NCBI RefSeq assembly: GCF_000786655.1
Contig: NZ_JROM01000016.1
Location: 434,001-498,000 of the forward strand
Length of the DNA stretch: 64,000 bases
Direction of reading: 5' to 3'
From: Kocuria marina
GTDB lineage: Bacteria > Actinomycetota > Actinomycetes > Actinomycetales > Micrococcaceae
The translations under genes were made by a program, and so were the position numbers. The notes beneath the pieces are model-generated. The model made no database searches and was not told the DNA's origin. It saw nothing but the letters and a program-made list of their open reading frames with translations. Shown here piece by piece: positions 10,749 through 18,908 of the stretch. Position 1 is the first letter of the stretch, and each line of letters opens with the position of its first letter.

Positions 10749-10783
10749 AAGAACCCGGCCCCTCCCGGGACCGGGTTCTTCGT
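10749..10783 (-). terminator. Terminator of tRNA-Val(CAC)
   Basis: Hairpin with arms AAGAACCCGG and CCGGGTTCTT, followed on the minus strand by a short T-run. It lies just past the tRNA 3' end. Confidence 0.8.
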
Positions 10784-10788
10784 TACCG

Positions 10789-10860
10789 TGCGCGATACTG
10801 GGATCGAACCAGTGACCTCTTCGGTGTGAACGAAGCGCGCTACCGCTGCGCCAATCGCGC
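10789..10860 (-). tRNA. tRNA-Val (CAC)
   Basis: Full cloverleaf on the minus strand, 72 bases. The acceptor is GCGCGAT with ATCGCGC, the D arm GGCGCAGCGGTAGC, the anticodon loop TTCACAC giving CAC, the T arm GGTTCGATCC, and the discriminator A. CCA is not encoded. Outside the anticodon arm it is identical to the tRNA-Val(GAC) at 11342. Confidence 0.95.
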
Positions 10861-11103
10861 TTGCAACGTTGAAGACTCTAGAACACTTCGTCCGGGAACG
10901 GCAAATTCGCCGTCGTCCGCGATCGATTTGCCCGGACCCGCTCCGGTGGGTAATGTTCTTGCTCGTTGGCAACGCCCCGAAAGCGAAGCCCTCCGGTGAC
11001 AACACCCCGGACGGACGAGCACGGAAGGGCACGAAGACCTGTGATAAAGTTTCCGCTCGGAAGAACGGAGCACCGAGTTCCAGGGCCTCGATCAACCGAC
11101 AAT

Positions 11104-11176
11104 GCGGACGTAGCTCAGCTGGTAGAGCATCACCTTGCCATGGTGAGGGTCGCGGGTTCGACTCCCGTCGTCCGCT
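11104..11176 (+). tRNA. tRNA-Gly (GCC)
   Basis: 73-base cloverleaf with acceptor GCGGACG/CGTCCGC, D arm AGCTCAGCTGGTAGAGC, anticodon loop TTGCCAT (GCC) and T loop GTTCGACTC. First of a three-gene plus-strand run with tRNA-Cys and tRNA-Val. Confidence 0.96.
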
Positions 11177-11234
11177 CGCAGTTATCGACCTCGCGGTCGA
11201 GATCTGAGACCCTATCCACGAAGGATCTGGTCCC

Positions 11235-11305
11235 GGTGGGGTGGCCGAGTGGTGAGGCAGCGGCCTGCAAAGCCGTATACGCGGGTTCGAATCCCGTCTC
11301 CACCT
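11235..11305 (+). tRNA. tRNA-Cys (GCA)
   Basis: 71-base cloverleaf with acceptor GGTGGGG/CTCCACC (one G-U pair), anticodon loop CTGCAAA (GCA), T loop GTTCGAATC and the U discriminator usual for tRNA-Cys. Confidence 0.95.
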
Positions 11306-11341
11306 CGGTGCAACCACCTCGTTCAATATGATGAACATTGA

Positions 11342-11416
11342 GCGCGATTGGCGCAGCGGTAGCGCGCTTCCCTGACACGGAAGAGGTCACTGGTTCGATC
11401 CCAGTATCGCGCACCA
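11342..11416 (+). tRNA. tRNA-Val (GAC)
   Basis: Cloverleaf with acceptor GCGCGAT/ATCGCGC, anticodon loop CTGACAC (GAC) and an encoded CCA end. Last of the Gly-Cys-Val run and followed directly by a strong terminator. Confidence 0.96.
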
Positions 11417-11418
11417 GA

Positions 11419-11452
11419 GAAAACCCCGGAACACGATGTTCCGGGGTTTTTC
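11419..11452 (+). terminator. Terminator of the Gly-Cys-Val tRNA run
   Basis: Hairpin AACCCCGGAACA / TGTTCCGGGGTT followed by TTTT, a classical intrinsic terminator three bases past the CCA of tRNA-Val. Confidence 0.92.
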
Positions 11453-11468
11453 GCGTGCCACCACTGAG

Positions 11469-12028
11469 CTACGACCCGGCGGCGCGCACCGAGTGGGAAG
11501 CGTGGCCCAGGGCCCGCAGCACCCGGGTCAGCCGATCGTAGGAGACCATTCCCCGCACCGCGCGAGTCACGATGACGTCCCAGGACGGCGTCTCCCCCGG
11601 TCCACGGGTGACCCAGCGGCCCGCATGCCCTCCAACAGCTCACCGAGCGCCCGGCGCGGCCCGCTGGCCACGTCCGGCCACCCCAGCTGCGTGAGCAGGT
11701 CCCGGATCATCGGATCCTCCCGGCGCTCCGAGGGCCCGCCGGCCTCGGCAGATGACAGGCCCGCAGCGAGCGCCTGGGCGATTTCGAGGGCGTCCACCAG
11801 GGGCCGCCGCGGATCGTCGATCACGGTGACCAGCGCACGGATGTCGGGGATCGTGGCACCGGCCTCCTCCCGCCGTACCCAGATGAGCTGCAGGCATTCC
11901 ACGTGACCGTGATCGTAGTCCTGCCGCGTGGCGGTGAGCCTGGTACCGGCGGGCAACAGTCCCTCCCGACGGTAGAACTTGATGCTGGCCGTGGTGGTGT
12001 TGCTGACCTCGGCCAGAGCATGGAGCAT
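11469..12028 (-). pseudogene. MerR-type regulator, frameshifted and internally shortened
   Basis: The 153-residue open part (12028 down to 11567) starts with a MerR-like helix-turn-helix, VSNTTTASIKFYRREGLLPAG, with the start (MLHALAEV) already slightly short. It continues into an effector-domain start and stops at RRRPGTSS. A C-terminal piece, MVSYDRLTRVLRALGH, resembling the end of longer members of this family, follows in a different frame to a TAG at 11469-11471. Family members are about 60-80 residues longer, so a deletion plus frameshift is likely. It could still make a DNA-binding fragment. Confidence 0.6.
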
Positions 12029-12092
12029 GCATGACGCAACCCCCTCGGATAGTCGTCGACGCGTCAACTGTCCTGACGGCGCGCTGGATACC

Positions 12093-12232
12093 ACAACCTT
12101 CATCCACCCCCACGGCCTGACGTGGCTGCACGGACTCGCCGCGTTCACCCTCTTCTCGGTGGGGTTGGCCATGTGGGGGATCCTGCACGGCGACGTCCGA
12201 ATGCGCCGGCGGACCATGCTCGTGGGATCCCA
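12093..12232 (+). pseudogene. Membrane-protein remnant resembling DUF2306
   Basis: In one plus-strand frame the translation TWLHGLAAFTLFSVGLAM and then ILHGDVRMRRRTML matches the look of a DUF2306-type helix followed by its basic HxxDxxxHRRxML-like loop. No start and no further helices follow; the similarity ends where a 26-base copy of the neighbouring ocd gene begins (12218). Divergent from the MerR remnant, so it may be the lost target of that regulator. Identification is by eye and tentative. Confidence 0.35.
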
Positions 12233-12243
12233 TGGCCACGACG
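12218..12243. repeat. 26-base direct repeat, copy 1
   Basis: Exact copy of 12519-12544, which lies inside the ornithine cyclodeaminase-like gene (encoding VVAMGSHE). This copy sits between the membrane-protein remnant and the 3' end of that gene, marking a rearrangement junction. Confidence 0.9.
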
Positions 12244-12255
12244 CCCTCTCCCCTC

Positions 12256-13227
12256 TCACGCGTTCGGATCGACCACCCCTACGGCCACGACCAGGTCCTG
12301 CCAGCTCATGCCCACGCACTTGAACACGCGGGGCCGTGTCTCATCAGGGGCCACCGCGCCCGTGACGACGTCCGCGAGGTCCACGAGTGAGTCCTCCTGC
12401 AAGGAACCGTCGGCCACGGCCTGGATCACGTCCCCGGCTTCACGCATGGCGGTGGCCCGGTCCTCCACGACCACCTGGGCGCGGCCCATGAGCGCGGAAT
12501 CGAGCTCGCGGAACTGCGGCTCGTGGGATCCCATGGCCACGACGCACGCGGTGTCCGGCACCAGGGCACCATCGAAGAGGGGCTCCGCCGCCGACGTCGT
12601 GCACACCACCACGTCCGCGTCGCGCACCTCGCTCGCGTCCCCCGATCGGGCCGCGAGACCCAGCGTGCGGGCGTAGTCGACGGCGGCGTCCACCTTGTGC
12701 GGCGTGCGGCCGCACACCACGACGTCAGCGAAGGAGCGGATCTTGGCGAATGCCTCGATGTGGGCGAGCGCCTGCGGCCCCGTACCGAACACCACGAGCT
12801 TGGTCGCCTCCTTCGGGGCCAGGTAATCGGTGGCCACGGCCGAGATCGCGGGGGTCCGTAGGGTGGTGAGGACGTTGCCTTCCAGCAGAGCTCGAAGACT
12901 CAGGGTGGCTGAGTCCATGAGCATGTAGGTGGCCTGGATGCGGGGCAGATCGCGTTCGGGATTCCCGGGCGAGACCGATGCGACCTCGATGCCTGCCCAG
13001 TCACCAATGACCGACGGCATCAACAGCAGGTGGCCCTCGCCGGCGGGGACATTGCTGCGCGCGGGGTCATCTTCCGGGCGGAATCCGGAACGCAGCGTGG
13101 CTTCGAGAAGCCGACGTGCACGCTCGGCGGGAACCGCCCGCACGATCTGTTCCTCGGCGTACCACGCGGGTGCACCCTGGATTCCTGTCGAGCACTGCTC
13201 CTGGGGGGTCGATCCCTCGGTGGTCAT
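12256..13227 (-). CDS. Ornithine cyclodeaminase / mu-crystallin family protein
   Basis: 323 residues. The Rossmann signature is VVFGTGPQALAHIEAF with the following helix, then VVVCGRTPHK and VVCTTSAAEPLF. Family members include ornithine cyclodeaminase, ketimine reductases and alanine dehydrogenase-like enzymes; the substrate cannot be told from sequence. ATG at 13227 is chosen because GGGAGG precedes it; an ATG 48 bases upstream lacks a site. It is separated from nrdE by a terminator and is probably monocistronic. Contains the second copy of the 26-base repeat. Confidence 0.85.
   Translation of the reverse strand: MTTEGSTPQEQCSTGIQGAPAWYAEEQIVRAVPAERARRLLEATLRSGFRPEDDPARSNVPAGEGHLLLMPSVIGDWAGIEVASVSPGNPERDLPRIQATYMLMDSATLSLRALLEGNVLTTLRTPAISAVATDYLAPKEATKLVVFGTGPQALAHIEAFAKIRSFADVVVCGRTPHKVDAAVDYARTLGLAARSGDASEVRDADVVVCTTSAAEPLFDGALVPDTACVVAMGSHEPQFRELDSALMGRAQVVVEDRATAMREAGDVIQAVADGSLQEDSLVDLADVVTGAVAPDETRPRVFKCVGMSWQDLVVAVGVVDPNA
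12519..12544. repeat. 26-base direct repeat, copy 2 (inside ocd-like gene)
   Basis: Parental copy of the repeat at 12218-12243. It is in frame here and encodes part of the cofactor-proximal loop, so this is likely the original. Confidence 0.9.
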
Positions 13228-13325
13228 GATGCGGTTCCTCCCAGGGATGCGGTGCTCCGGCATTGGCCGATTCACTGTCTCGACTGTTCCGTCAGCATAT
13301 CCCCGACCAGGACCGGACTTCGGAG

Positions 13326-13371
13326 AAAAACTCCCGCCCCACCCGGGTAAGAGACCCGGGCGGGGCGGGAG
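13326..13371 (-). terminator. Terminator of nrdHIE
   Basis: Long GC-rich hairpin (CTCCCGCCCC...GGGGCGGGAG with an inner CCCGGG pair) followed on the minus strand by TTTTT. It ends the operon 43 bases after the nrdE stop, so nrdF is not co-transcribed. Confidence 0.93.
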
Positions 13372-13413
13372 CGGCGTCGTCGCCGACGCGGTGCCGTCAG
13401 GAGACGGCGGGGA

Positions 13414-15573
13414 TCACAACATGCAGGAGACGCAGCCCTCGACCTCGGTACCCTCGAGCGCCAGCTGGCGGATGCGGGAGTAGTACATGGTCTTGATGCC
13501 CTTGCGCCACGCGTAGATCTGCGCGCGGTTGATGTCCCGCGTGGTGGCGGTGTCCTTGAAGAACAGCGTCAGGGACAGGCCCTGGTCCACGTGCTGGGTC
13601 GCGGCGGCGTACGTGTCGATGATCTTCTCGTAGCCAATCTCGTACGCGTCCTGGAAGTACTCCAGGTTCTCGTTGTCCATGAACGGCGCCGGGTAGTACA
13701 CGCGCCCGAGCTTGCCCTCCTTGCGGATCTCGATGCGCGAGGCGATCGGGTGGATCGAGGACGTGGAGTTGTTGATGTACGAGATGGAACCCGTGGGCGG
13801 AACCGCTTGCAGGTTCTGGTTGTACATGCCGTCCGCCATGACCTTCTCGCGCAGCTCACGCCAGTCATCCGCGGTGGGCAGGGCGATGCCCGCCCGCTCG
13901 AACAGCTCGGCGACGCGCGGCGTGGCGGGCTCCCACACGCCGTCGACGTACTTGTCGAAGAACGTGCCGCTCGCGTAGGCCGACTTCTCGAAGCCCACGA
14001 AGGACTCGCCGCGCTCCTTGGCGATCAGGTTGGACGCGCGGATCGCGTGGTAGGTCACCGCGTAGAAGTACATGTTGGTGAAGTCCACGCCCTCGGTCGA
14101 GCCGTAGTGGATGTGCTCCTTGGCGAGGTACCCGTGCAGGTTCATCTGCCCCAGGCCCACCGCGTGGGACATCTCGTTGCCGCGCCGGATGGAGGGCACC
14201 GAGTCGATGTTGGACATGTCCGACACCGCCGTGAGGCCGCGGATCGCGGTCTCGATGCTCGCCCCGAAGTCCTGCGACTCCATGGCCATGGCAATGTTCA
14301 TGGAACCCAGGTTGCATGAGATGTCCTTGCCCACCTGCGCGTACGTGAGGTCCTCGTTGTACACGGAGGGCTCGGAGACCTGCAGGATCTCGGAGCACAG
14401 GTTGGACATGATGATCTTGCCGGCGATGGGGTTGGCGCGGTTCACCGTGTCCTCGAACATGATGTACGGGTACCCGGACTCGAACTGCACCTCCGCCACG
14501 GTCTGGAAGAACTCGCGGGCGTTGATCTTCTTCTTGGCGATGCGGGAGTCGTCCACCATCTCGTGGTACTTCTCGCTCACGTTGACGTCCGCGAACGGCA
14601 CGCCGTAGATCCTCTCCACGTCGTACGGGGAGAACAGGTACATGTCCTGGTCCTTCTTGGCCAGCTCGAACGTGATGTCCGGGATGACCACACCCAGCGA
14701 GAGGGTCTTGATGCGAATCTTCTCGTCCGCGTTCTCGCGCTTGGTGTCCAGGAAGTTGAGGATGTCCGGGTGGTGGGCGTTCAAGTACACCGCGCCGGCA
14801 CCCTGGCGGGCACCCAGCTGATTGGCGTAGGAGAAGGAGTCCTCGAGCAGCTTCATCACGGGGATCACACCGGAGGACTGGTTCTCGATCATCTTGATGG
14901 GCGCACCGGACTCGCGCAGGTTGGTCAGCGCGAACGCCACGCCACCGCCGCGCTTGGAGAGCTGCAGCGCGGAGTTGATGTTGCGCCCGATCGACTCCAT
15001 GTTGTCCTCGAAGCGCACCAGGAAGCACGAGACGAGCTCGCCGCGCTGCTTCTTGCCCGCGTTGAGGAACGTGGGCGTGGCCGGCTGGAACCGCCCGGAG
15101 ATGATCTCCGCCACGAGCCGCTGCGCGAGGGCCTCGTCCCCGTCCGCGAGGTACAGGGACACCATGACCACGCGGTCCTCGAACCGCTCCAGGTAACGCT
15201 GACCATCGAAGGTCTTGAGCGTGTATGACGTGTAGAACTTGAACGCGCCCAGGAAGGTCTGGAACCGGAACTTGTAACCGTAGGCCTGCTTGGACAGAGC
15301 CTTCACGAACTCGAAGCTGTACTTCTCGAGCACCTCGGCCTCGTAGTACTGGTGGTCCACGAGGTACTTGAGCTTCTCCTCGAGGTCATGGAAGAACACG
15401 GTGTTCTTGTTCACGTGCTGCAGGAAGTACTGCCGCGCGGCCTGGCGGTCGGCCTCGAACTGGATCTTGCCGTCCGCGTCGTAGAGGTTCAACAGCGCGT
15501 TGAGCTCGTGGTAACCCAGCCCGCGGTACTTCTCGGGGCAGGTGGGATCCTCGTGACCGGGTTCGACGCTCAC
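13414..15573 (-). CDS. nrdE: Class Ib ribonucleotide reductase, large subunit
   Basis: 719 residues, normal for NrdE. It shows the catalytic region [20 protein letters not shown] with the first active-site cysteine close by, the NLCSEI segment with the radical cysteine-glutamate pair, the [18 protein letters not shown] motif, and the C-terminal CVSCML redox tail that NrdH reduces. It makes dNDPs with a Mn/Fe NrdF partner. GTG at 15573 overlaps the nrdI stop (GTGA). nrdF does not follow in this window. Confidence 0.95.
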   Translation of the reverse strand: MSVEPGHEDPTCPEKYRGLGYHELNALLNLYDADGKIQFEADRQAARQYFLQHVNKNTVFFHDLEEKLKYLVDHQYYEAEVLEKYSFEFVKALSKQAYGYKFRFQTFLGAFKFYTSYTLKTFDGQRYLERFEDRVVMVSLYLADGDEALAQRLVAEIISGRFQPATPTFLNAGKKQRGELVSCFLVRFEDNMESIGRNINSALQLSKRGGGVAFALTNLRESGAPIKMIENQSSGVIPVMKLLEDSFSYANQLGARQGAGAVYLNAHHPDILNFLDTKRENADEKIRIKTLSLGVVIPDITFELAKKDQDMYLFSPYDVERIYGVPFADVNVSEKYHEMVDDSRIAKKKINAREFFQTVAEVQFESGYPYIMFEDTVNRANPIAGKIIMSNLCSEILQVSEPSVYNEDLTYAQVGKDISCNLGSMNIAMAMESQDFGASIETAIRGLTAVSDMSNIDSVPSIRRGNEMSHAVGLGQMNLHGYLAKEHIHYGSTEGVDFTNMYFYAVTYHAIRASNLIAKERGESFVGFEKSAYASGTFFDKYVDGVWEPATPRVAELFERAGIALPTADDWRELREKVMADGMYNQNLQAVPPTGSISYINNSTSSIHPIASRIEIRKEGKLGRVYYPAPFMDNENLEYFQDAYEIGYEKIIDTYAAATQHVDQGLSLTLFFKDTATTRDINRAQIYAWRKGIKTMYYSRIRQLALEGTEVEGCVSCML

Positions 15574-16064
15574 GCCCGGGGTTGCATGGATGCTTGCCAA
15601 AACTTGTCCAATCCTTGGGTGACCTTCTCGACGTCCTCGTCGGTTCCCATGAGCTCGAACTTGTAGAGCAGGGGAACCTGACACTTAGCTGCGACCTTCT
15701 CCGCGGCGACGCAGAACAGGGGGCCGAAGTTGGTGTTGCCCGCGCCGAGCACCCCCAACAGGTGCGCGCGCGAGACGGGATCGTTGAGAAACTTCACGAC
15801 TTGCGGTGGGACCGATCCCACTCCCCCGGGACGCCCGTAACTGGGCACTGCCAGCACGTAGGGTTCGTCGATGCGGGGAACGGGTTCGGTGGTCTTCAGG
15901 GGCAACCGGACGGACCGCACCGGGAGTTTGGTGACGAACCTGTCCGTGTTGCGCGTCACGGAGGAGAAGTACACCACTAGGGGTGCATCATCCCCCGCGA
16001 CGACGGGTGTGCGATGGAGTTCCCGCTCCTTCGCCTGGGCGAGAACCGTGGCGAGAGCACTCAT
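15570..16064 (-). CDS. nrdI: NrdI flavodoxin-like activator
   Basis: 164 residues. The FMN phosphate loop is [15 protein letters not shown], and the [11 protein letters not shown] loop follows at the FMN ring. NrdI supplies the oxidant that builds the dimanganese-tyrosyl cofactor of NrdF. It is the middle gene of nrdHIE and overlaps nrdE by four bases. The first ~25 residues extend beyond the usual core. Confidence 0.94.
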   Translation of the reverse strand: MSALATVLAQAKERELHRTPVVAGDDAPLVVYFSSVTRNTDRFVTKLPVRSVRLPLKTTEPVPRIDEPYVLAVPSYGRPGGVGSVPPQVVKFLNDPVSRAHLLGVLGAGNTNFGPLFCVAAEKVAAKCQVPLLYKFELMGTDEDVEKVTQGLDKFWQASMQPRA

Positions 16065-16191
16065 GCCGGGTCACTTCGATTCTGGGGGGTCGTACCAATT
16101 CGTGTGATTCCGGGGGCGGGCTGGCGGTGAGGTTCGGGGCCACTCGCCCGGGTGGTGCCGGGCCGCCCGCGGCGGCCCGTCCGTTTCCGGC

Positions 16192-16428
16192 TCAGGCGGA
16201 GCGCAGCAGGGCCAGCGAGTTGATCTTGTCCGGGCGGAAGCCGGACCAGTGCTCGGTGGCGGTCTCCACGACGGGGACCTGCTGGTATCCCAGGCCCACC
16301 ACATGCTCGTAGGCGGCGGTGTCCTCGGTGACGTCCACGACGGTGTAGTCGATGCCCTTCTTGGTGAGAGCACGGTAGGTGGCGTTGCACTGGACGCACG
16401 ACGGCTTGGAATACACGGTGACAGACAT
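16192..16428 (-). CDS. nrdH: Glutaredoxin-like NrdH redoxin
   Basis: 78 residues. The redox site is CVQC (Cys11 and Cys14), and the C-terminal WSGFRPDK motif is diagnostic of NrdH; the cis-proline is in QQVPVVE. It transfers electrons, probably from thioredoxin reductase, to NrdE. AAGGAG precedes the ATG. A 127-base gap to nrdI holds no gene. Confidence 0.95.
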   Translation of the reverse strand: MSVTVYSKPSCVQCNATYRALTKKGIDYTVVDVTEDTAAYEHVVGLGYQQVPVVETATEHWSGFRPDKINSLALLRSA

Positions 16429-16509
16429 AGCCCATTCTCCTTGCGGGAAGTACCAATTTTCGGGCGCTTCCGGGGCCGTTCGGCTCTGGATCCGGGTGGT
16501 GCGCCAGGT

Positions 16510-16543
16510 GGTTGAAGATCTACGTCAATACTACATCTAGTGT
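16510..16543 (-). promoter_or_regulatory. Probable NrdR box of the nrdHIE promoter
   Basis: Minus-strand ACACTAGATGTAGTAT (16528-16543) fits the NrdR palindrome ACACwAnATnTwGTGT well except at the last positions. A weaker TAGATCTT core lies 17 bases nearer the gene, which is not the usual spacing of paired boxes. It sits about 85-115 bases before nrdH. Confidence 0.6.
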
Positions 16544-16580
16544 CGTGTGCCGGAACAGGACCCAACATGATGTGGTCGTG

Positions 16581-16679
16581 TGATCCACAGGGGGATGTCG
16601 TCTTTTCCCCGGGTTGTCCACAGGGACCGCGTCCGGGAGCCCTGAGAACACGCGGTTCTCGCGGGGCCCATGTGGACAA
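16581..16679. promoter_or_regulatory. DnaA-box cluster upstream of nrdHIE
   Basis: Two perfect actinobacterial DnaA boxes, TTGTCCACA at 16614-16622 and its reverse complement at 16671-16679, plus a near-box TGATCCACA at 16581-16589. All lie 150-250 bases upstream of nrdH, behind the NrdR-like site. Confidence 0.65.
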
Positions 16680-16723
16680 GACGGGCGGGAGAAGTCACGA
16701 AAAATTTTTTTGCACAGCGTGTC

Positions 16724-17581
16724 TCACGCGCCGCGCAGCACGTCCTCAAGGGAGCGGGGCGGGTGCCCGGTGAGCATCTGGACGTCGTTCGTGACGCGCG
16801 AGAGCTCCCCCGAGGCGATCGCCGTGTACGTGGAGAGCCAGCCCTCCATCTGCCACGGCTCGGGGTCGTAGCCAGCGCGGGACGCCCGGGCCTGCTCGAG
16901 GGTCTCGGGCTCGTAGCGGTGGTCCTGCCCCGTCACACGGGTCATGATCCGCGCCATTTCGTCCAGGGTGAGCGCACTGGGACCGGTCAGGGTGTAGGCC
17001 GCGCGCTCGTGCCCTCGCGGATCCAGCAGCACCGCGAGCGCGGCGTCGACGACGTCGGCGCGGGCCACCGCCGCGACCCGCCCGTCCCCGGCGGGCCCGC
17101 GCAGGACGCGGTCGGCACTGACGAAGTCCGGGAAGACGTCCAGGTAGAAGTTGTCCCGCAGGAAGGTGTACTCGAGACCGGCGCGCTCGATGGCCTGCTC
17201 CGTGGCGTAGTGGGTGCGGGCGAACGTGAAGGTCGCGTCCGGTGCGGGTGCGGCGAAGGACGTATAGACCACCCGGCGCACGCCCGCGCGGGACAGGGCT
17301 TCGACCATGGCCAGTTGCTGTTGCTCACGGTCCGCCGATTCGGACGCGGACACCAGGAACACAGTGTCCAGTCCCGCCATCGACTCCGCGGCCCCGTCCG
17401 GGTCGGCGAAGTCCATGGTGGCGGCGTCGAGCAGGCCGTTCGCTGCGGCCACGTGGGACGCGACCCGGTGCGGGGAACGCACGAGCAGCCGGTGGGCGAC
17501 GCCGCGTTCTTCGAGCCGGCGTGAGACGGCCCCGCCGATGCGTCCCGTGGCGCCGGTGATACCGAAGGTCGTGTGTGCCAT
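16724..17581 (-). CDS. NmrA-like NAD(P)-binding protein
   Basis: 285 residues. The N-terminal ITGATGRIGGAV loop (GxxGxxG type) and VYTSFAAP, with a late YALTG-like segment (AAYTLTGPSALT), are typical of atypical SDRs of the NmrA/QOR2 group. These often reduce quinones or sense NADP; no catalytic Tyr-Lys pair is evident. ATG at 17581 follows GGAGGAACC. Its neighbours do not suggest a pathway. Confidence 0.8.
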   Translation of the reverse strand: MAHTTFGITGATGRIGGAVSRRLEERGVAHRLLVRSPHRVASHVAAANGLLDAATMDFADPDGAAESMAGLDTVFLVSASESADREQQQLAMVEALSRAGVRRVVYTSFAAPAPDATFTFARTHYATEQAIERAGLEYTFLRDNFYLDVFPDFVSADRVLRGPAGDGRVAAVARADVVDAALAVLLDPRGHERAAYTLTGPSALTLDEMARIMTRVTGQDHRYEPETLEQARASRAGYDPEPWQMEGWLSTYTAIASGELSRVTNDVQMLTGHPPRSLEDVLRGA

Positions 17582-17670
17582 GGTTCCTCCGTTCGGGGGT
17601 GCATCCGACAATGTGCTCGGGGCGGGTCGACGGGCGCCTGGATCGGGGCGCCCCCGTGGCCCGCGCGGGT

Positions 17671-18741
17671 TCAGAGCAACCCGGCGTCCTTCAGCTGATC
17701 CGAGATGGAGGCGCCGTCGTTGGCCTCGATCCACAGCGTGCCCTCCGGAACGGTCACGTGATGGCCCTCCGAGGCGCGGGTGCCCGCGGCCAGGACGGCC
17801 TCGGTGGGTGAGAGGTTGCGGATCACGATGGCGGCCACCGAGTCCGGGTGACGCTGCGCGAAGCCCGAGTAGATCTGCGGATCGTGCTGACCGTCGTCGC
17901 CGATCAGGATCCACCGCACGTGGGGGAAGTTGCGCGCCAGACGCTGCAGGTTCTGCACCTTGTGCTGGGAACCGGAGCGGAACCAGCGCTCCGTGGTGGG
18001 CCCCCAGTCGGTGAGCAGCAGCGCTCCGGCGGGGTACGCGTTGCGCGTGAGGAACCGACGCAGGGTGGGCGCCACGTTCCACGCCCCCGTGGAGAGATAG
18101 AGGAAGGGTGCGTGCGGATGGCTGCGGCGCAGCCGGTCCATCATGGTGGACATCCCCGGCGTGGGGATGCGCGCGTGCTCGTTGGCCACGAACGAGTTCC
18201 AGGCCGCGAGCATGGGGCGGGGCAGGGCGGTGACCATCACGGTGTCGTCCACGTCGCACACGACCCCCAGGTGCTGCTCGTCCGAGACCACGGTGACCTT
18301 GGCCTCCGTGACCTCCGAGCCCTCGGCCTGCATGTAGATGGTGTGCACCCCGGGGGTCATGGAGACCTTGAGGTCCACGTCGATCACGCCGCCCTTGTCC
18401 GCCACGAGGTGGAACTCGTGCTCGCCCAACCACACGTTGACGTGGGCGAACGCGAAGGGCACGGACGTGAAGGAACGCCACCCGCGGATCGACTCCGCGG
18501 CGTCGTCAATGTCCTCGATCAGCGAGCGCGTCTTGAGGAGCACGCGGCCCAGGGCCCGCACGTAGCGGGGGCTGCCGTAGCCGTCGAAGGCGAGCATGGT
18601 GGGGATGTCCCCGCGCTGCACGGCCCGTCCCTGACGCCATCGCTGCAGCTTCTGGTCGAAGCGGTACGCGATGTTGATCGCCTCTTCCGTGACCTGGTCC
18701 ACGGTCTGCAGCAGATCTGCTCCGCCGCTGTTTTTCGCCAT
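17671..18741 (-). CDS. App1-family (DUF2183) phosphatase
   Basis: 356 residues. The centre has CDVDDTVM, the DxDxT nucleophile of HAD-like App1 phosphatidate phosphatases, followed by FLYLSTGAWN and, later, ILIGDDGQHDPQIY. The N-terminal half is a beta-rich domain with no signal peptide. Likely acts on phosphatidic acid or a related lipid phosphate at the membrane surface. ATG at 18741 is preceded by GGGAGGC. Confidence 0.85.
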   Translation of the reverse strand: MAKNSGGADLLQTVDQVTEEAINIAYRFDQKLQRWRQGRAVQRGDIPTMLAFDGYGSPRYVRALGRVLLKTRSLIEDIDDAAESIRGWRSFTSVPFAFAHVNVWLGEHEFHLVADKGGVIDVDLKVSMTPGVHTIYMQAEGSEVTEAKVTVVSDEQHLGVVCDVDDTVMVTALPRPMLAAWNSFVANEHARIPTPGMSTMMDRLRRSHPHAPFLYLSTGAWNVAPTLRRFLTRNAYPAGALLLTDWGPTTERWFRSGSQHKVQNLQRLARNFPHVRWILIGDDGQHDPQIYSGFAQRHPDSVAAIVIRNLSPTEAVLAAGTRASEGHHVTVPEGTLWIEANDGASISDQLKDAGLL

Positions 18742-18858
18742 GCCTCCCAGTTTTGCACAGCACTCCCGGCCCACGACGTCGCGGCGTACCGTGCCGCGCA
18801 CGACGGCGCGCGGCGTCGTGGGCCCGGGGACGCGACGTCGAACCCCGGGCAGGGCGAC

Positions 18859-18890
18859 GGGCCCCGGGCGCGAGGACGCACCCGGGGCCC
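18859..18890 (-). terminator. Hairpin after the phosphoesterase gene
   Basis: Arms GGGCCCCGGG and CCCGGGGCCC, 18 bases past the stop at 18909 on the minus strand. No T-run follows, so termination strength is uncertain. Confidence 0.5.
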
Positions 18891-18908
18891 GGTCCCGGTG
18901 CCCGCGAC

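Noticed and set aside
16643-16660. GAGAACACGCGGTTCTC hairpin as a terminator
   Set aside because: Stem is only five to six pairs with no T-run and it lies upstream of a promoter, so it is noted only as part of the nrd regulatory region.
16698-16715. Poly-A/T tract GAAAAATTTTTTTGC as a terminator
   Set aside because: No GC-rich stem is attached. It lies before the NmrA-like stop and may simply be promoter-proximal AT-rich DNA.
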